Source: Chondrosia reniformis
Taxonomy: Eukaryota > Porifera > Demospongiae > Chondrillida > Chondrillidae
Assembly (NCBI GenBank): GCA_947172415.1
Contig: OX359193.1
Location: forward strand, 6,938,501 to 7,002,500
DNA length: 64,000 nucleotides
Direction: 5' to 3'
The notes beneath the pieces are model-generated. The model was given only the letters and a program-made list of their open reading frames with translations, did no database searches and had not been told where the DNA came from. The position numbers were made by a program, and so were the translations under genes. Shown in pieces: positions 49,945 through 60,504 of this stretch. Each line of letters starts with the position of its first letter. Position 1 is the stretch's first letter.

Positions 49945-50652
49945 ATGCTCGAGAGCACGTTTGCTATGGAGCGATTTCGCCACCCTGACCCTGGACCCTT
50001 ACCGCCGGCAGAATCAGTTGCTGGGATTCAAAAGGGTTCCGTTACCTTTGTTGCTCCATTGCCTGACGACCCTCCTGCTGCTCCTCCACAAGAGCCGCGT
50101 CCCGAGGGATGCCGGACAGTGTACGTTGGGCTGGTACCAGAGGACTGCACTGACACCAACATTCACGATGCCTTTAGTAGTTGCGGGAAAATAGAAGACA
50201 TTCGTCTGAATGCAAAAAAGAGGTTTTGTCACGTTCAGTTTTTTCGGGAGGCTGCTATAGGGAAGGCAATTGCTTACAATGGCTACTGGTTCAGGGTGGG
50301 GCCTGGGCAGTCTCCGCTCACCGTCAGCAGAATAGTAATGAATTACGCTCATAGCCGAGATAAGGAATATCTCCCCTTCACAGAGCAGAACATGAGGTTA
50401 ATATCACAGCAGCTGAAGGACAAGAAGCTGTTTGACAGGGCCTCCTTCCAAGTGAAGAAGTGGGTTGCATCAGGACATTGTACTCCAGAGACATCGGCTG
50501 GCTTCTTTGCTCTGCTGAGTGCTATTGGTGCACGTGTAAAGCAGGTCGCAGAAACGGCAGAGAGCTATGAACAGAACATGTATGAGATGATAAAGGAGGT
50601 ACATGAGGGAACTGCAGAGACCTGTGAGTTGCCCATTGTGTGTTCGGAGTGA
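49945..50652 (+). CDS. Short ENOX-like protein with an RNA-recognition-type domain
   Basis: Single open frame of 235 residues from the ATG at 49945 (228 from the ATG at 49966), starting about 100 bp after the TMCO3 stop. After a Pro-rich N-terminus, GCRTVYVGLVPEDCTDTNI to RFCHVQFFREAAIGKAI forms an RRM, with the spacing and surrounding residues of ECTO-NOX proteins. The following LISQQLKDKKLFDRASFQVK and GFFALLSAIGARVKQVAE region aligns with the helical part after the ENOX RRM. The protein then stops, while ENOX1/2 continue for some 250 residues of coiled coil. No intron is needed. It may be an ancestral short form, a truncated paralogue, or the 5' part of a longer spliced gene. Confidence 0.65.
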   Translation: MLESTFAMERFRHPDPGPLPPAESVAGIQKGSVTFVAPLPDDPPAAPPQEPRPEGCRTVYVGLVPEDCTDTNIHDAFSSCGKIEDIRLNAKKRFCHVQFFREAAIGKAIAYNGYWFRVGPGQSPLTVSRIVMNYAHSRDKEYLPFTEQNMRLISQQLKDKKLFDRASFQVKKWVASGHCTPETSAGFFALLSAIGARVKQVAETAESYEQNMYEMIKEVHEGTAETCELPIVCSE

Positions 50653-50991
50653 CACCTCCTCGTGAGGAGTAGGAGTTAATTTCCTACGCAAATGTTAAGA
50701 TAGATAATGTTTATTAAACTGAACCAGCCAAGTGACTTAACAAGATGGATTTGATAATTTTTGTCATTTTGGATGATCAAGAGGCAATCATTATTTGCCA
50801 TTTAATGAGACTTTGGTCTCCTAACCAAGATAAGATGTTCACTTGATTGGTTTTGTGTAGTATGTCTAACAGTTGGCCATCTTGCTGAGTAGTACTATGC
50901 ACTGCACATTCTACGCTGACTATCACAACACTAAATGAGCTGACAGATCATATCTGTTTGTAAGCACTTACATATTTCTCCTAAACTCACA

Positions 50992-52500
50992 ATGATGGCT
51001 GCCAAAGGTTTTGCATTTATTGACTACTTATCTGTTCCCAAAGGCGATGTGTATGCTGAGATATTAGAAGCAATCGTGAACAGTCCTTTGTCTTGGGAAG
51101 CCTTTGGGAAACCACAGCAGAACTCACTACTACAGAGCCTGGATTGGCTGAGAGTAAGATCTGAGACGTGCTAAAAGTCATGACTACGTATGTTTACTTT
51201 AAAAGTGCTGCAGCTATTGTGCGACTTTTTAGTTAGTACTTTGACAAATAAGTCACGTTGATTTGATCATTTATACGTATATACATATATCGAAGTTTTT
51301 TAAAAGGTAAGAGAGTTTTTGCGTTTGAATGTGTTTTTCTTGTGTGTGTGCCATTGATCTTTTAGGATTTTTTGACAAGGCTGGACCAAAGATCACATTT
51401 TGTTTTGGAAAGAATTTCTGATTTTTCGAGTGAAAAAGAGGAACCTTCTGCTAAAAAGGCCAAGATTAGCGGTAATTTAGCGACTTTTTCTTTTTCCCTA
51501 TATTTTGCTTGCGAATTACAGCAGTTCTAAGTTTTGGATTTCTCCATTAATATCCCATAATTGTAAATCGATCGTCACATCTCGCTATATTTAACACATT
51601 ACCATAGTGGCTTTCAGCTCCTTTGTGTTACATGTATTGAATTGTTAGTATCACTTTATTTCAGATGGAGCCGAGGTGTTGAGAAGCGAGATTCGTCAAC
51701 TGAGGAGAGATATGGATACAGTAAAGACTAAACATACAGTAGAAATGAAGGAGAAGATGGATCAGGTACGTCAGTAGAGCATAGTTTTATTGTTTTGGCT
51801 GTACCGTACATTTAGACACTCTGTTTCAATTTAGGTTTACTCTGTATTATTATTTGTCACAATTCCTCTTTCTATCAGGAAATATGAAAATGTAATAATG
51901 ATATACAGATAATGAAATAATTCACTATGCTCTATTGATGTAAACAAGTATTGCATTCACTGATTCTGTACTCTACTCTGTCCTGTTAGATTAATCAGTT
52001 GATGGGGTTAACCACCAGGTTCAGAGAGGTACGTACGTACTTGTGTTTGAGCGAAATTTGTGAAGAATGTTATTGATTTCTGTCATTTACGTAATTCTTT
52101 TTAGAATTTTCCCAGTGAATGGAAACAGGTTACTGAAAACGAAGTAGCCAATGTTGGCCAATCCGTCATTACTAGTACTGTGGACCTTCCGTTCCAGGCA
52201 CTCAAACCCAAACAGACAGCTAACACTATGACCCTCACAAATGATGAGATTGCAGTGACCTCCATTTTGACAGTGTTCCTAGCCATCCATCCCCTCGGAG
52301 CCAGTTTGGGAGAAATTGCTGAATATGCATCCAACTTTGGCAGCAAGATTGACTATGTTTATATTGAAAAGCTAATGAAGAAGCTCCCCACGGTGTTTAA
52401 AATGACAAAGTCCCAGGGAAGTGAAGAAACAAAGTGGTTATTTCTGGGGTTTCAGACAGTCAGAAGCTCCTTCGATCTTGATAGGGCATCCAAGAATTAA
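50992..52500 (+). CDS. Unrecognised helical, coiled-coil and winged-helix-like protein
   Basis: Five exons join in phase: 50992-51153, 51366-51471, 51665-51765, 51990-52028, 52105-52500, giving 267 residues. I do not recognise the family. The N-terminal 90 residues look helical. A lysine-rich patch (SAKKAKIS) follows and could be a nuclear localisation signal. Then comes a coiled coil of about 60 residues (LRSEIRQLRRDMDTVKTKHT). The C-terminal 80 residues, with LTNDEIAVTSILTVFLAIHP, GASLGEIAEYASNF and YIEKLMKKLPTVFKM, have the helix-turn-helix-strand order of a winged-helix fold. The clean phases and short introns support a real gene. A nuclear or complex-forming role is a guess. Confidence 0.6.
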
Positions 52501-52825
52501 CACACAGCTGACTTTATCTGTTATTCACACTTTAAGTGCCTTTTTGTATTTGTTATTGATGAGAAATGCTTTAGCTTTTAAAATGTTTAATGTGGTGGTT
52601 GGTTTGATAATCTCTTTGATTGTCCGTGTGTACTTAATTTTATGTATTCTCTGATTAGACGAATTGAACCATTGGATTGGCCAATAGATTCATATTAAGC
52701 TGAAATTAAGTAATGACTGTATATGCAGTTAAATATCATGTTCTATAGCTTGTAAATTTGATTGTGGTGTATGTATTTCCCTTTCATAATACATGTGTAA
52801 ACGTTTAACAAAAACTTTTTCAATT
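52501..52825. other. Gap between convergent genes
   Basis: About 325 bp of AT-rich 3' flanking DNA. The open frame 52421-52654 overlaps the last exon in another phase and is not supported. Confidence 0.5.
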
Positions 52826-54668
52826 TCAACTTTCTTCACATGAGCTTTCGTTATCCACAACGTGCTCTTCAAGTGTGAAGTATACAGTCTCCTTCATCTC
52901 TTCATGCAGTGGTCCTCCATTGGACTGCACATGCACAGTTACTGTTGCTACATCCAAACCTAGGCCTTCTTCTCTCTCTTCTGGCGAAATGGGTTGCAAG
53001 GTACTGTAGATGTTTTGGGCTACTAGATCCTCTTTGTCTAGTACTGCCTTACCATTGGAGGTATCCTTATTTGCTCCGGCTTCTTTAGGAGGATGTCCCT
53101 TATCAATAGGTAGGGTGGGGCTATCACAGTTTATTGGGAGTGTCTCATTGATGTTGTCAAAAGGCAGCTCCTCGTAGATAGCCACAATGTTAGTTGCCTG
53201 AACAACTGCTAATAGAAGGGAAATTAAAATGTGCAGCTCTGTTGTAATAACACATACTTGCATGTTGATGCTAAAAGTTTAAAATTTCTACTTGATTTGT
53301 AATTAACTTTGCATTGTTTAATCACTTGGTCAGAAAATTTATATATCTCAATTTTATCAACTCAATTATATATTAGTAGTTGGTATATACATTTGTATGT
53401 ACCTCTCTGCTTGTCATTCTGTAAATCGTGTGCTTCTTTTAATCTTTTCATCTTTTTACAACACTTTCCAATCACACAGATGCAGACAAGAAGTACAAAG
53501 AGACAATTAAGTGTCACCGAGAGAATTAGACCAACCAAAAAGAGAATGTTTTTGTATTCCATGCCTGCATCAGTACTGACCTCTGGAGGTTAAAGGATTG
53601 TGAATGGAGGAAAAAGAAGTTTCAATTTACGTAACATCATAATGTAATATACAATTTTAAACTGACCTTTGAGTCAGTATAATACAAATTAAATTTACTG
53701 TGTTTTGTAGTATACAATTGAGTTAGGTTAGGTAAATATCTATAACTTAATAGGTGTGTAAGTAGCTATATAAGAAGCAGTATTACTTTGCAGCTATGCT
53801 GTACAAGTCTGAGAGGTTTTCCTCAAAAGGTGCTATACTTTTATACTACATAATGCATGATGATATAGATGACATAATAATATGTTCATCTTTTAAGTTT
53901 TAAGTTATGCATATATGTATATATACATCACCACTGATTTACCTAATATGCTTGTGTGATTATAACTTGATTTTGAGCTATTCTGTGTCTCCTCCAACTT
54001 GCTGGATTTACTAGCTGTGGTGATGATAAAGGTCATAGGCCAAACTGCTGTAGTACAGTTAGTGAGGTTTCCTTGAGCAGTAGTATAAATTCCATTTGCC
54101 AAGCCCAATGTATCTAATCCAACAATTCCACAGCATGGCGTGCCCTTGGCTATACATTTTGTTTCCATTCCAACTGTGAAATTAGGTTTAACTTCAGTAG
54201 GAGTATTGTTATATTCCAAAACCATGTCACTATTAATCCATTCACTTGTGTTAGCATTCACTAGCTCTGATACAAACTGATACCTTCCATCTTCCCTTGG
54301 CATCAGTAGGAAGACTCTGATGGTCAATATAGAGTTGTTAGAACAAAGTTGATTGCTAAATAATTTAATCTTTGTAATAGTTCCCTCGATGTTAAAGTGG
54401 AAGAATTGGCCAATTGAACATCTGTGTTCTAGATGTTTGGTTGTGTTGCTATTTCTGAAGGCATCAGGGAAAGAGGTGGAGACATTTCTCATAGAGTCCC
54501 CTAAATCAGCTGGAGAAAGTGTTAATTTAGCTTAAATTAACTGGAAGTCTTAACAGACGAGACCCATGCAAGTAACTACATATGTGTATACAGTTTACCT
54601 TGTATCTGCAGTAGAGCTGCCAGAACCACAGCAAGGATAACAGTCACTGTGTTAGTCCTAGTAAACAT
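52826..54668 (-). CDS. Type I membrane glycoprotein with three cytoplasmic YxxL motifs
   Basis: Four exons join in phase: 54668-54599, 54509-53943, 53582-53403, 53208-52826, giving 399 residues. Exon 1 encodes a signal peptide. Exon 2 is an ectodomain of about 190 residues with around ten N-glycosylation sequons and six or more cysteines; I do not recognise its fold. Exon 3 carries one membrane helix (ILFLVGLILSVTLNCLFVLLVC) followed by a CC-KK-K stop-transfer patch. The tail of about 150 residues has IYEEL, IYSTL and VYFTL, spaced about 40-55 residues apart, and many acidic residues. Such YxxL sites are docking sites for SH2 proteins or endocytic adaptors. It has the layout of an inhibitory or adhesion-type receptor; the ligand is unknown. 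Confidence 0.7.
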
Positions 54669-54868
54669 TCCTTGGTATTTATATATACTGTCAGAATCCT
54701 TTGATTAAAGTTAAGAAAGCTAGACTCAACAGCAGAAGGTAATCTGAACTCCCTCACAAACTAGTAGACAGGTGAAACTAACTCCCGTACACCAAACAAT
54801 TAACTATGTATAAATAACAATTCGATGTATTTTCAATATGTTGTAAGAATGTATAAACACAAGGTTAG

Positions 54869-55040
54869 TATTCTTCACTTCTCTTCAATATACATAGCAA
54901 CATATACGCAGAAATGCTTTGTATATACTGTATAGTAAAAATAATGGCAATTGTAAGAATATTCTTCACTTCTCTTCAATATACATAGTAACATATACAC
55001 AGAAATGCTTCGTAAACTGTATAGTAAAAATAATGGCAAT
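54869..55040 (+). repeat. Imperfect tandem duplication of about 90 bp
   Basis: The segment attcttcacttctcttcaat through aaaaataatggcaat occurs at about 54870-54950 and again at about 54960-55040, differing at a few bases and small indels. Confidence 0.88.
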
Positions 55041-55306
55041 ACTTCATATACCAGTTCTAATGTATATATATTTAGTGCTGCAACTATATCAGATATGAAG
55101 TTGAAACTTGGTGTCAGCAGTCAGACATTCATAACTCTAATGCTGATGCTAGTAGGCATCCACAGAGTAAACCTATTTTATCCCTTGTTTCATAAATGAC
55201 CCCTCCCCCCTTTGAGAAGAAAAATATATGTCTATTTGAAAAACTATAGAATGCTTTCAAAGACTTTTTATGTCAAAGGTGGATATTTATCACCCAACCA
55301 CTGGTC

Positions 55307-55580
55307 TTAATCCGTATATGATTTTTCTCTGCCAGTAATTAGGTGTAGTACTCTTAACTCTGACACCATCCCAGTCCATCTCATGTGGGTTTCATGGGCA
55401 GGAACAGGAATGCCATTGTTAGAATCACCTCTCCTCACTTCCTGTTTGTACACCCCAAGTCTCACCTTCAGAGTCCTCTTTGTCTCACCTATATAGGTCC
55501 TGTTGCAGTCCTTGCAAGGGACTTGGTACACTACCCCTTCTCTTCTTATTCTCTGGAGTACACATCATGCAGAATACATC
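55307..55580 (-). mobile_element. GIY-YIG endonuclease remnant of a Penelope-like retroelement
   Basis: On the minus strand a frame reads YQVPCKDCNRTYIGETKRTL, then RLGVYKQEVRRGDSNNGIPV and AHETHMRW. This is the classic YIGETxR form of the GIY-YIG nuclease with upstream CxxC that ends Penelope-like elements. The upstream sequence (55580-55700) is a lysine-rich low-complexity stretch, and no reverse transcriptase is present. The conserved His of the EHK motif is changed to Tyr (VYKQ), so this is a 3' fragment and probably dead. Confidence 0.8.
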
Positions 55581-56744
55581 TTTTTCTTCTATTCGGGTCG
55601 TTTTCTTTACTTTCTTCCTTTTTTCCCTTTTTTCCTTTTTCGTTATATTTCCTCGTTTTTCTTTTTTTCTGTTTTGTTTCCTCTTCACTGACAGCACACG
55701 ATTTATGACGGACTTCGGATTTTTATAATTTTCAAAAGTATACTGAATGCTTACATAGATGCATTTGCGATGAGCTAGGTTATATATATCTTAATGTATA
55801 TCTTATTGTACCAATCTCACTATGAATTCATCAATATGAATGGGGATTGTATATGGGCACGGTGCACTCTAATAATTATATTGATTGATTGATTGATATA
55901 ACCGCTGCACAATGATCATTTTTGCTTGACAATTGTTTAACAATTCTGAAATATAAATTATTACATACATGGTTTTAAAATTAAAAAAGTTCAAAAATGT
56001 AGTTCTTTTAACAAGTTCTTCATGGTTGTAAAGAGACCATGCTGTTTCTTCTCCTTTTTGAGTGTTACTGGAACGGTGCTGCAGTACTTCGTTTCGCATC
56101 ACTTTACTGAGTGTAAAGGTGACCCCAGGGCACACCACGAGGAGGTAGAAGTACTTCGTGCCCCAAATGGCCTCCGGTTTCTCAACTCTGTTTGACACTT
56201 CCACTACTTGCGTCGTAAGAGAAGTTGCACGGGAGCGATCCGGCGTACCTGACCGTCCTATGACCAGTTACTAGTCTTGCCCTGCTACACTACGGGCAGA
56301 ACAAGCCCGACCCTGGCGGACCACAAACTCCCACCAATGAGAATCATCATGTGCACACAACGTAGCTTGGGAACACTGTACACAGACTTTAGCTCATTGG
56401 GATCGGCCAGGCGCTTTAGAGTAGGGACCCATCAGTTCAATGAACTATAAGAAAAGAATTGAAAATACATGATATACAATGAAATACTGTATTGATGCAT
56501 GGATACGAAAACTGAATACAATTTAAATTCAAATGCAAATGCCTTCTAAACCAACCTGAAGCTGCAGCCTACAACAGGGGTTCCTGACCGACTACGTAGT
56601 GGCACTGGACCCACGCTCCTCCAGGTACGGGTCGTATAGCAAGAATCCGCAAGTGCCAATTTAACACACAAGCAGGATTAATAGTGAGATACATCTCCAG
56701 GCACTAACCCATGATAGAGAGACCACCCCACTATACGAACACCG

Positions 56745-56966
56745 ATGACCCTTTGTCGCATGGTACCATGGTCGTGCTCCTACCACGGTTTTCGCATCGA
56801 TCCACACCAAAGTAGACCTCCAGAGTTGATAGCCCGGAGGCCAAAGACTGAAAATTTCCTCGACTATTTATTAGAAATTGTCGGCGGGAAACATCGTGAA
56901 CTTGGCGGAAAATTGTGGAACCAAGATTTTGCTTATTGTTTTCGAGGTCCTGTTCAAGAACAATAG
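56745..56966 (+). CDS. Doubtful small open frame with a RRPKTExFL motif
   Basis: A 73-codon frame in a less AT-rich patch. It contains PPELIARRPKTENFLDYLL, and R-P-K-T-E-D-F-L occurs in JARID2-type chromatin proteins. One short motif is weak evidence. No adjoining exon was found. It may be a decayed fragment or chance. Confidence 0.2.
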   Translation: MTLCRMVPWSCSYHGFRIDPHQSRPPELIARRPKTENFLDYLLEIVGGKHRELGGKLWNQDFAYCFRGPVQEQ

Positions 56967-58205
56967 ACTACATGCAGAACATAACCTGGCCTATTCAACA
57001 AGTTGTTATTGTTATTGAATTTCTATTAGAAATCAAACATGGCTATCCAGCGAAGCAAATCATAAAATGTCCAGTGACCCATGAATAGAAATGCTTATTA
57101 ATAAACAAGCTATCTATATCTTAATGAATCTGTGATTGTTTTAGCAATGATCTTTTATTTCATAAGCTCTTACAAGCGCATGAATCGACATGTACATATC
57201 AATCGGCATGTTCCATGCACAACACAGGACAACATAACAAGGATATTTATTGAACAAGAATCACTTACGCTATTACATACGTAGCTAAATTCTCGTGCTA
57301 TTGCTCAATCAATTTGTGAATCCACAATGGCCGTTGGCTCAAATATTGTAATTGCCTAGTTTGAAGAACTTTACCCTAGGTAAGTCATCTTGTTTAGAGA
57401 ATCAGACAAACTATATAGCTACTTTAAAATGTTTCTTTTTCTTTTAAATGTTATGATTAGCATTCACATCCTTACCTCATGTAAAATACCTTTTACTTGT
57501 GAGACTGCAAAATGTAATTTGTACTTGACTAACATTAGACAAGTATATGTCTTATTGTGCAGCCTATACTTGATTTGCTGTACACGTATATTTTATATAA
57601 TTGTCATGGAAGTCAAGTATCAGTTACCTAGCAACATGTCCAATTAAGAAACAAGGAGGACCGAGTGCAATTATTATTAAAGCTATTGACTTAACCCATT
57701 TAGGTAGGAAAAGATAGTGAAAGAAAGTGTTGGATCAAGAGATGGAATTTACAGTGAGTACAACAACTGTAAATGTCCTAGATTACATCTGCTCAATGAG
57801 ACCACCAGATTTAGCATGTCTACCAGTTCCAAGTAACTAGTAACTCCTAGCTACTGTAATTCAGTTAAGGGAGGTGTGTAGTACATGCTTAACAGGTTCT
57901 TTGTATTCTGTAGATCAGTTTGCTTGCTGTTTGGCTATGAAACTGTACAATCCCTTTGAGTACTAAGTTAATGTTCTAATTGTTCAGTTGCAGCCGAATT
58001 GATTACATGGATTGCAGCAGTTGCTATGGCAATCTTGAAATTCTGATGAATGGTAACATTTGCCCTATCTCTCACTATAATTAACTTCGTTTTAATGTAC
58101 ATGCTGTAACTTCGAATGGACATGAGCATTTTTGTTTACAATCAATGTATTGCATTTTCACTTGGTATACCAATTGCATGCATTCAGTATTGCTTTAGCA
58201 ATAAA

Positions 58206-59652
58206 ATGGCGTCAGAGGGAAGCTCTAAGAAAATAACGCATGTCATATTCGATGTTGACGGACTATTAATAGGTAATGCAAGTACTCCTTTGTAGATTTT
58301 ATTGAACATGTTAGCGTTAGACAAATACTCTTAGTATTAATCCTGCTGGTGGTGTAGTTACCGCATGCATCCTCCAAACACTCAGAAACTGAAATTATGT
58401 ACACAAAGGTGACTCAGGGAATCTTGGACCGCTACGGGAAGAAGTTTGAATGGAGTTTAAAGTCGCAGCTCATGGGTCGACCGCCCATTGAGGGCGCTAG
58501 GATACTAGTCGACACGCTGCAGATACCTGTAGAGCCGCAAGCATTCCTCGACGAACTGCATGGTGAAACAGAAAAGCTTTTCCCAGATGCCCAACTTATG
58601 CCTGGTACGTGTGCTTGTCTGAAGAGCTAACGAAACATCTTTACCCTTATAGCTGGAGTTGATTCTAATATGGGCAGTGCATTAAGAGCTAGAGGTATGG
58701 CATAATATGATATGTTAGTGTTGTCTCAAAATGTGTAGGTGCAGAGCGTCTAGTCAGACATTTGCACAAGAATGGCGTTCCCATGGCAATGGCCACAGGG
58801 TCCGCCAGGAGACAGTACACTAAAAAGGTAGAGAAGAAACAGGAGCTCTTCAGTTGCTTCTCCCATGTGGTCTGCAGTGATGATGACGGCATTGAAAAGG
58901 GAAAACCCCATCCAGATATGTATCTTGTAGCAGCTGGTAAATTTGACCCGCCTCCTAAATCAATGGAGAATGTTCTAGTCTTTGAGGATGCTCCAAATGG
59001 TGTCCAGTCAGCTAAGGCCGCTGGAATGGTGAGCACACGAACATCTCTAGCTCATCACATGTTATTCACAGTTGTACAACATCATAAGCAACCGAAAATC
59101 CAATCTATACAGATATAGTGAATGAATTGCCAATATCCTACAAGATACTTTTGTCTTGAATTTACATGCAAAATATAATTCATCATAACAATTACAATGA
59201 ATAAATCAAGTAAAAAGCCATCTCAAATAAGCTTGATGATGACTGATGACATCATAAGTGAACTTGGTAGTCTTCAAATTGTGTATAACCTGAAGGAAGA
59301 ATTATTGTTAATGCTCATTTTGCTGTGATTAGATGTTCCTAGGTAGACAAGTCTGTATGTACAGTTTGTATGTGACAGGTGTGTGTGACAAGGCTAACAG
59401 TGAAAGTGTTTGACAGCATAGCACTCTTATGTGTAAATTGTTTGTGAAAATGAGTGATGGAATGATGATGAGTATATCATTATACTGGTATGTACTACAT
59501 AGGGCCTTTCCATATATGTACATTTTCCTGGTTAGGTATGTATTATGGTGCCAGATGAAAGAATTGATAAGGAAAAGACAAAAATGGCCGACCAAGTCTT
59601 GAAGTCTCTTTTTGATGTAGATTTAGCCAAATTTGGCCTCCCTTCTCTATAA
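58206..59652 (+). CDS. PUDP: HAD-family phosphatase, HDHD1/pseudouridine-5'-phosphatase-like
   Basis: Four exons join in phase: 58206-58272, 58386-58604, 58739-59028, 59536-59652, giving 230 residues, the normal length. Visible HAD motifs are FDVDGLL (motif I, both aspartates present), MATGS (motif II), KGKPHPDMYL (motif III lysine) and VFEDAPNGVQSAKAAGM (motif IV). The closest animal family is HDHD1/PUDP, which dephosphorylates pseudouridine 5'-phosphate in the cytosol. Where the family has LLDT/SE after motif I, this protein has LLIETE, so the usual Asp is Ile-Glu. An extra 42-nt segment at about 58654-58695, phase 1 on both sides, could be an optional exon. Confidence 0.88.
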
Positions 59653-60017
59653 ACATTTACAAAGCAACCATAATATTATTATTTTTGAGAAATTACTGAC
59701 TAATTTTGTATTTCCATCTTCTAGTTAATCTCTTATAAGTCAAAATGTATGGATATAATTGATAATCTATTGTCTCAAACTGTACAAATCACATGTTCCT
59801 TGTCACCATGCCCTTGCATAGCATACCAGCTTGTCAGTGTGTAGATAGGGTGTGCTATAAATGGAATTCTAATGAACATAGAAGCCTTATTGTAGTCTAT
59901 ATTCATGAGTCAACTGGTATTGATGCACATTCATTCTATATGTGCACATCCTTCCTCTGTTTCGGAAAGAGGATCCTTCTTCCTAAACAGTCAGACAAGT
60001 ACATGCCAATCAGTCCA
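59653..60017. other. Gap between convergent PUDP-like and TMEM126-like genes
   Basis: About 365 bp of 3' flanking DNA of two convergent genes. The open frame 59793-60032 has no support. Confidence 0.45.
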
Positions 60018-60383
60018 TTAAATAGACCTTAACAACACTCCTTGCTGCCATGCCCTTCTTACGCTGGTTCTGCAGCTCCCTCCTGACGTTCTTCCCTGTA
60101 CAAATACTGCAGTTGCAAGAATACCTGCAGCTGGTGCGATGAAGCCACCAGTATACCCAATTGCTAGCCCTCGAGCAATGATGCATGAAGGACATGCAAG
60201 TTGACCACTCAGAATTGGCTCTTGTAAGCACTTTTCCCAAGCTAATACAGTTCCTGTGGCTACCACTGAAGTGGATACTACACCTGATATCAGAGAGATT
60301 GGTGCAAATGCTTTCCTCTTAAGGTAAGGAATTAAAGAAATCCCAAAAGTTCTCACAGCAAGAATGCAACCTTCGCTGGCCAT
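60018..60383 (-). CDS. Small membrane protein, TMEM126-like
   Basis: Single exon of 121 residues from an ATG at 60383. It has two to three hydrophobic segments (about 32-52, 70-95). Between them LACPSCIIARGLAIGYTGGF recalls the C-x2-C-x3-R-G signature of TMEM126A/B, mitochondrial inner-membrane proteins that help assemble respiratory complex I. The C-terminus is short and Arg/Ser-rich. Animal TMEM126 proteins are nearer 195-230 residues, so this is a short or partial member, or a look-alike. Its start lies 121 bp from the DLG start on the other strand, sharing a promoter region. Confidence 0.5.
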   Translation of the reverse strand: MASEGCILAVRTFGISLIPYLKRKAFAPISLISGVVSTSVVATGTVLAWEKCLQEPILSGQLACPSCIIARGLAIGYTGGFIAPAAGILATAVFVQGRTSGGSCRTSVRRAWQQGVLLRSI

Positions 60384-60504
60384 TTATAATCACGTGATCA
60401 ATTATTCCCTTCTGATTGGTCATCGGTAAAAGGGAGTGAGGCGTGAAACATTCCTGTATCGAATATCCTGTCTAGTAGCCCAGCAATACTGACGTTTATA
60501 GAAA
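60384..60504. promoter_or_regulatory. Divergent promoter region of the TMEM126-like gene and DLG
   Basis: 121 bp between opposing start codons. It contains cacgtgat near 60390 and gattggtcat near 60413, an inverted CCAAT box context (ATTGG). Both genes must be driven from here. Confidence 0.5.

Larger units (their letters stand above)
54669..58205. other. Large intergenic gap
   Basis: About 3.5 kb. It contains a local duplication (54869-55040), a Penelope-like endonuclease remnant (55307-55580), a less AT-rich stretch (about 56150-56960) and otherwise plain AT-rich DNA. The minus-strand frame 55869-56204 (111 codons) starts MEVSNRVEKPEAIWGTKYFY, matches nothing I know and has no splice support. 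The region 56970-58205 shows nothing. Confidence 0.5.

Noticed and set aside
56230-56340. 5S rRNA-like stretch (cagggtcgggcttg on the minus strand)
   Set aside because: Only about 14 bases resemble 5S; the flanking internal control region does not match.
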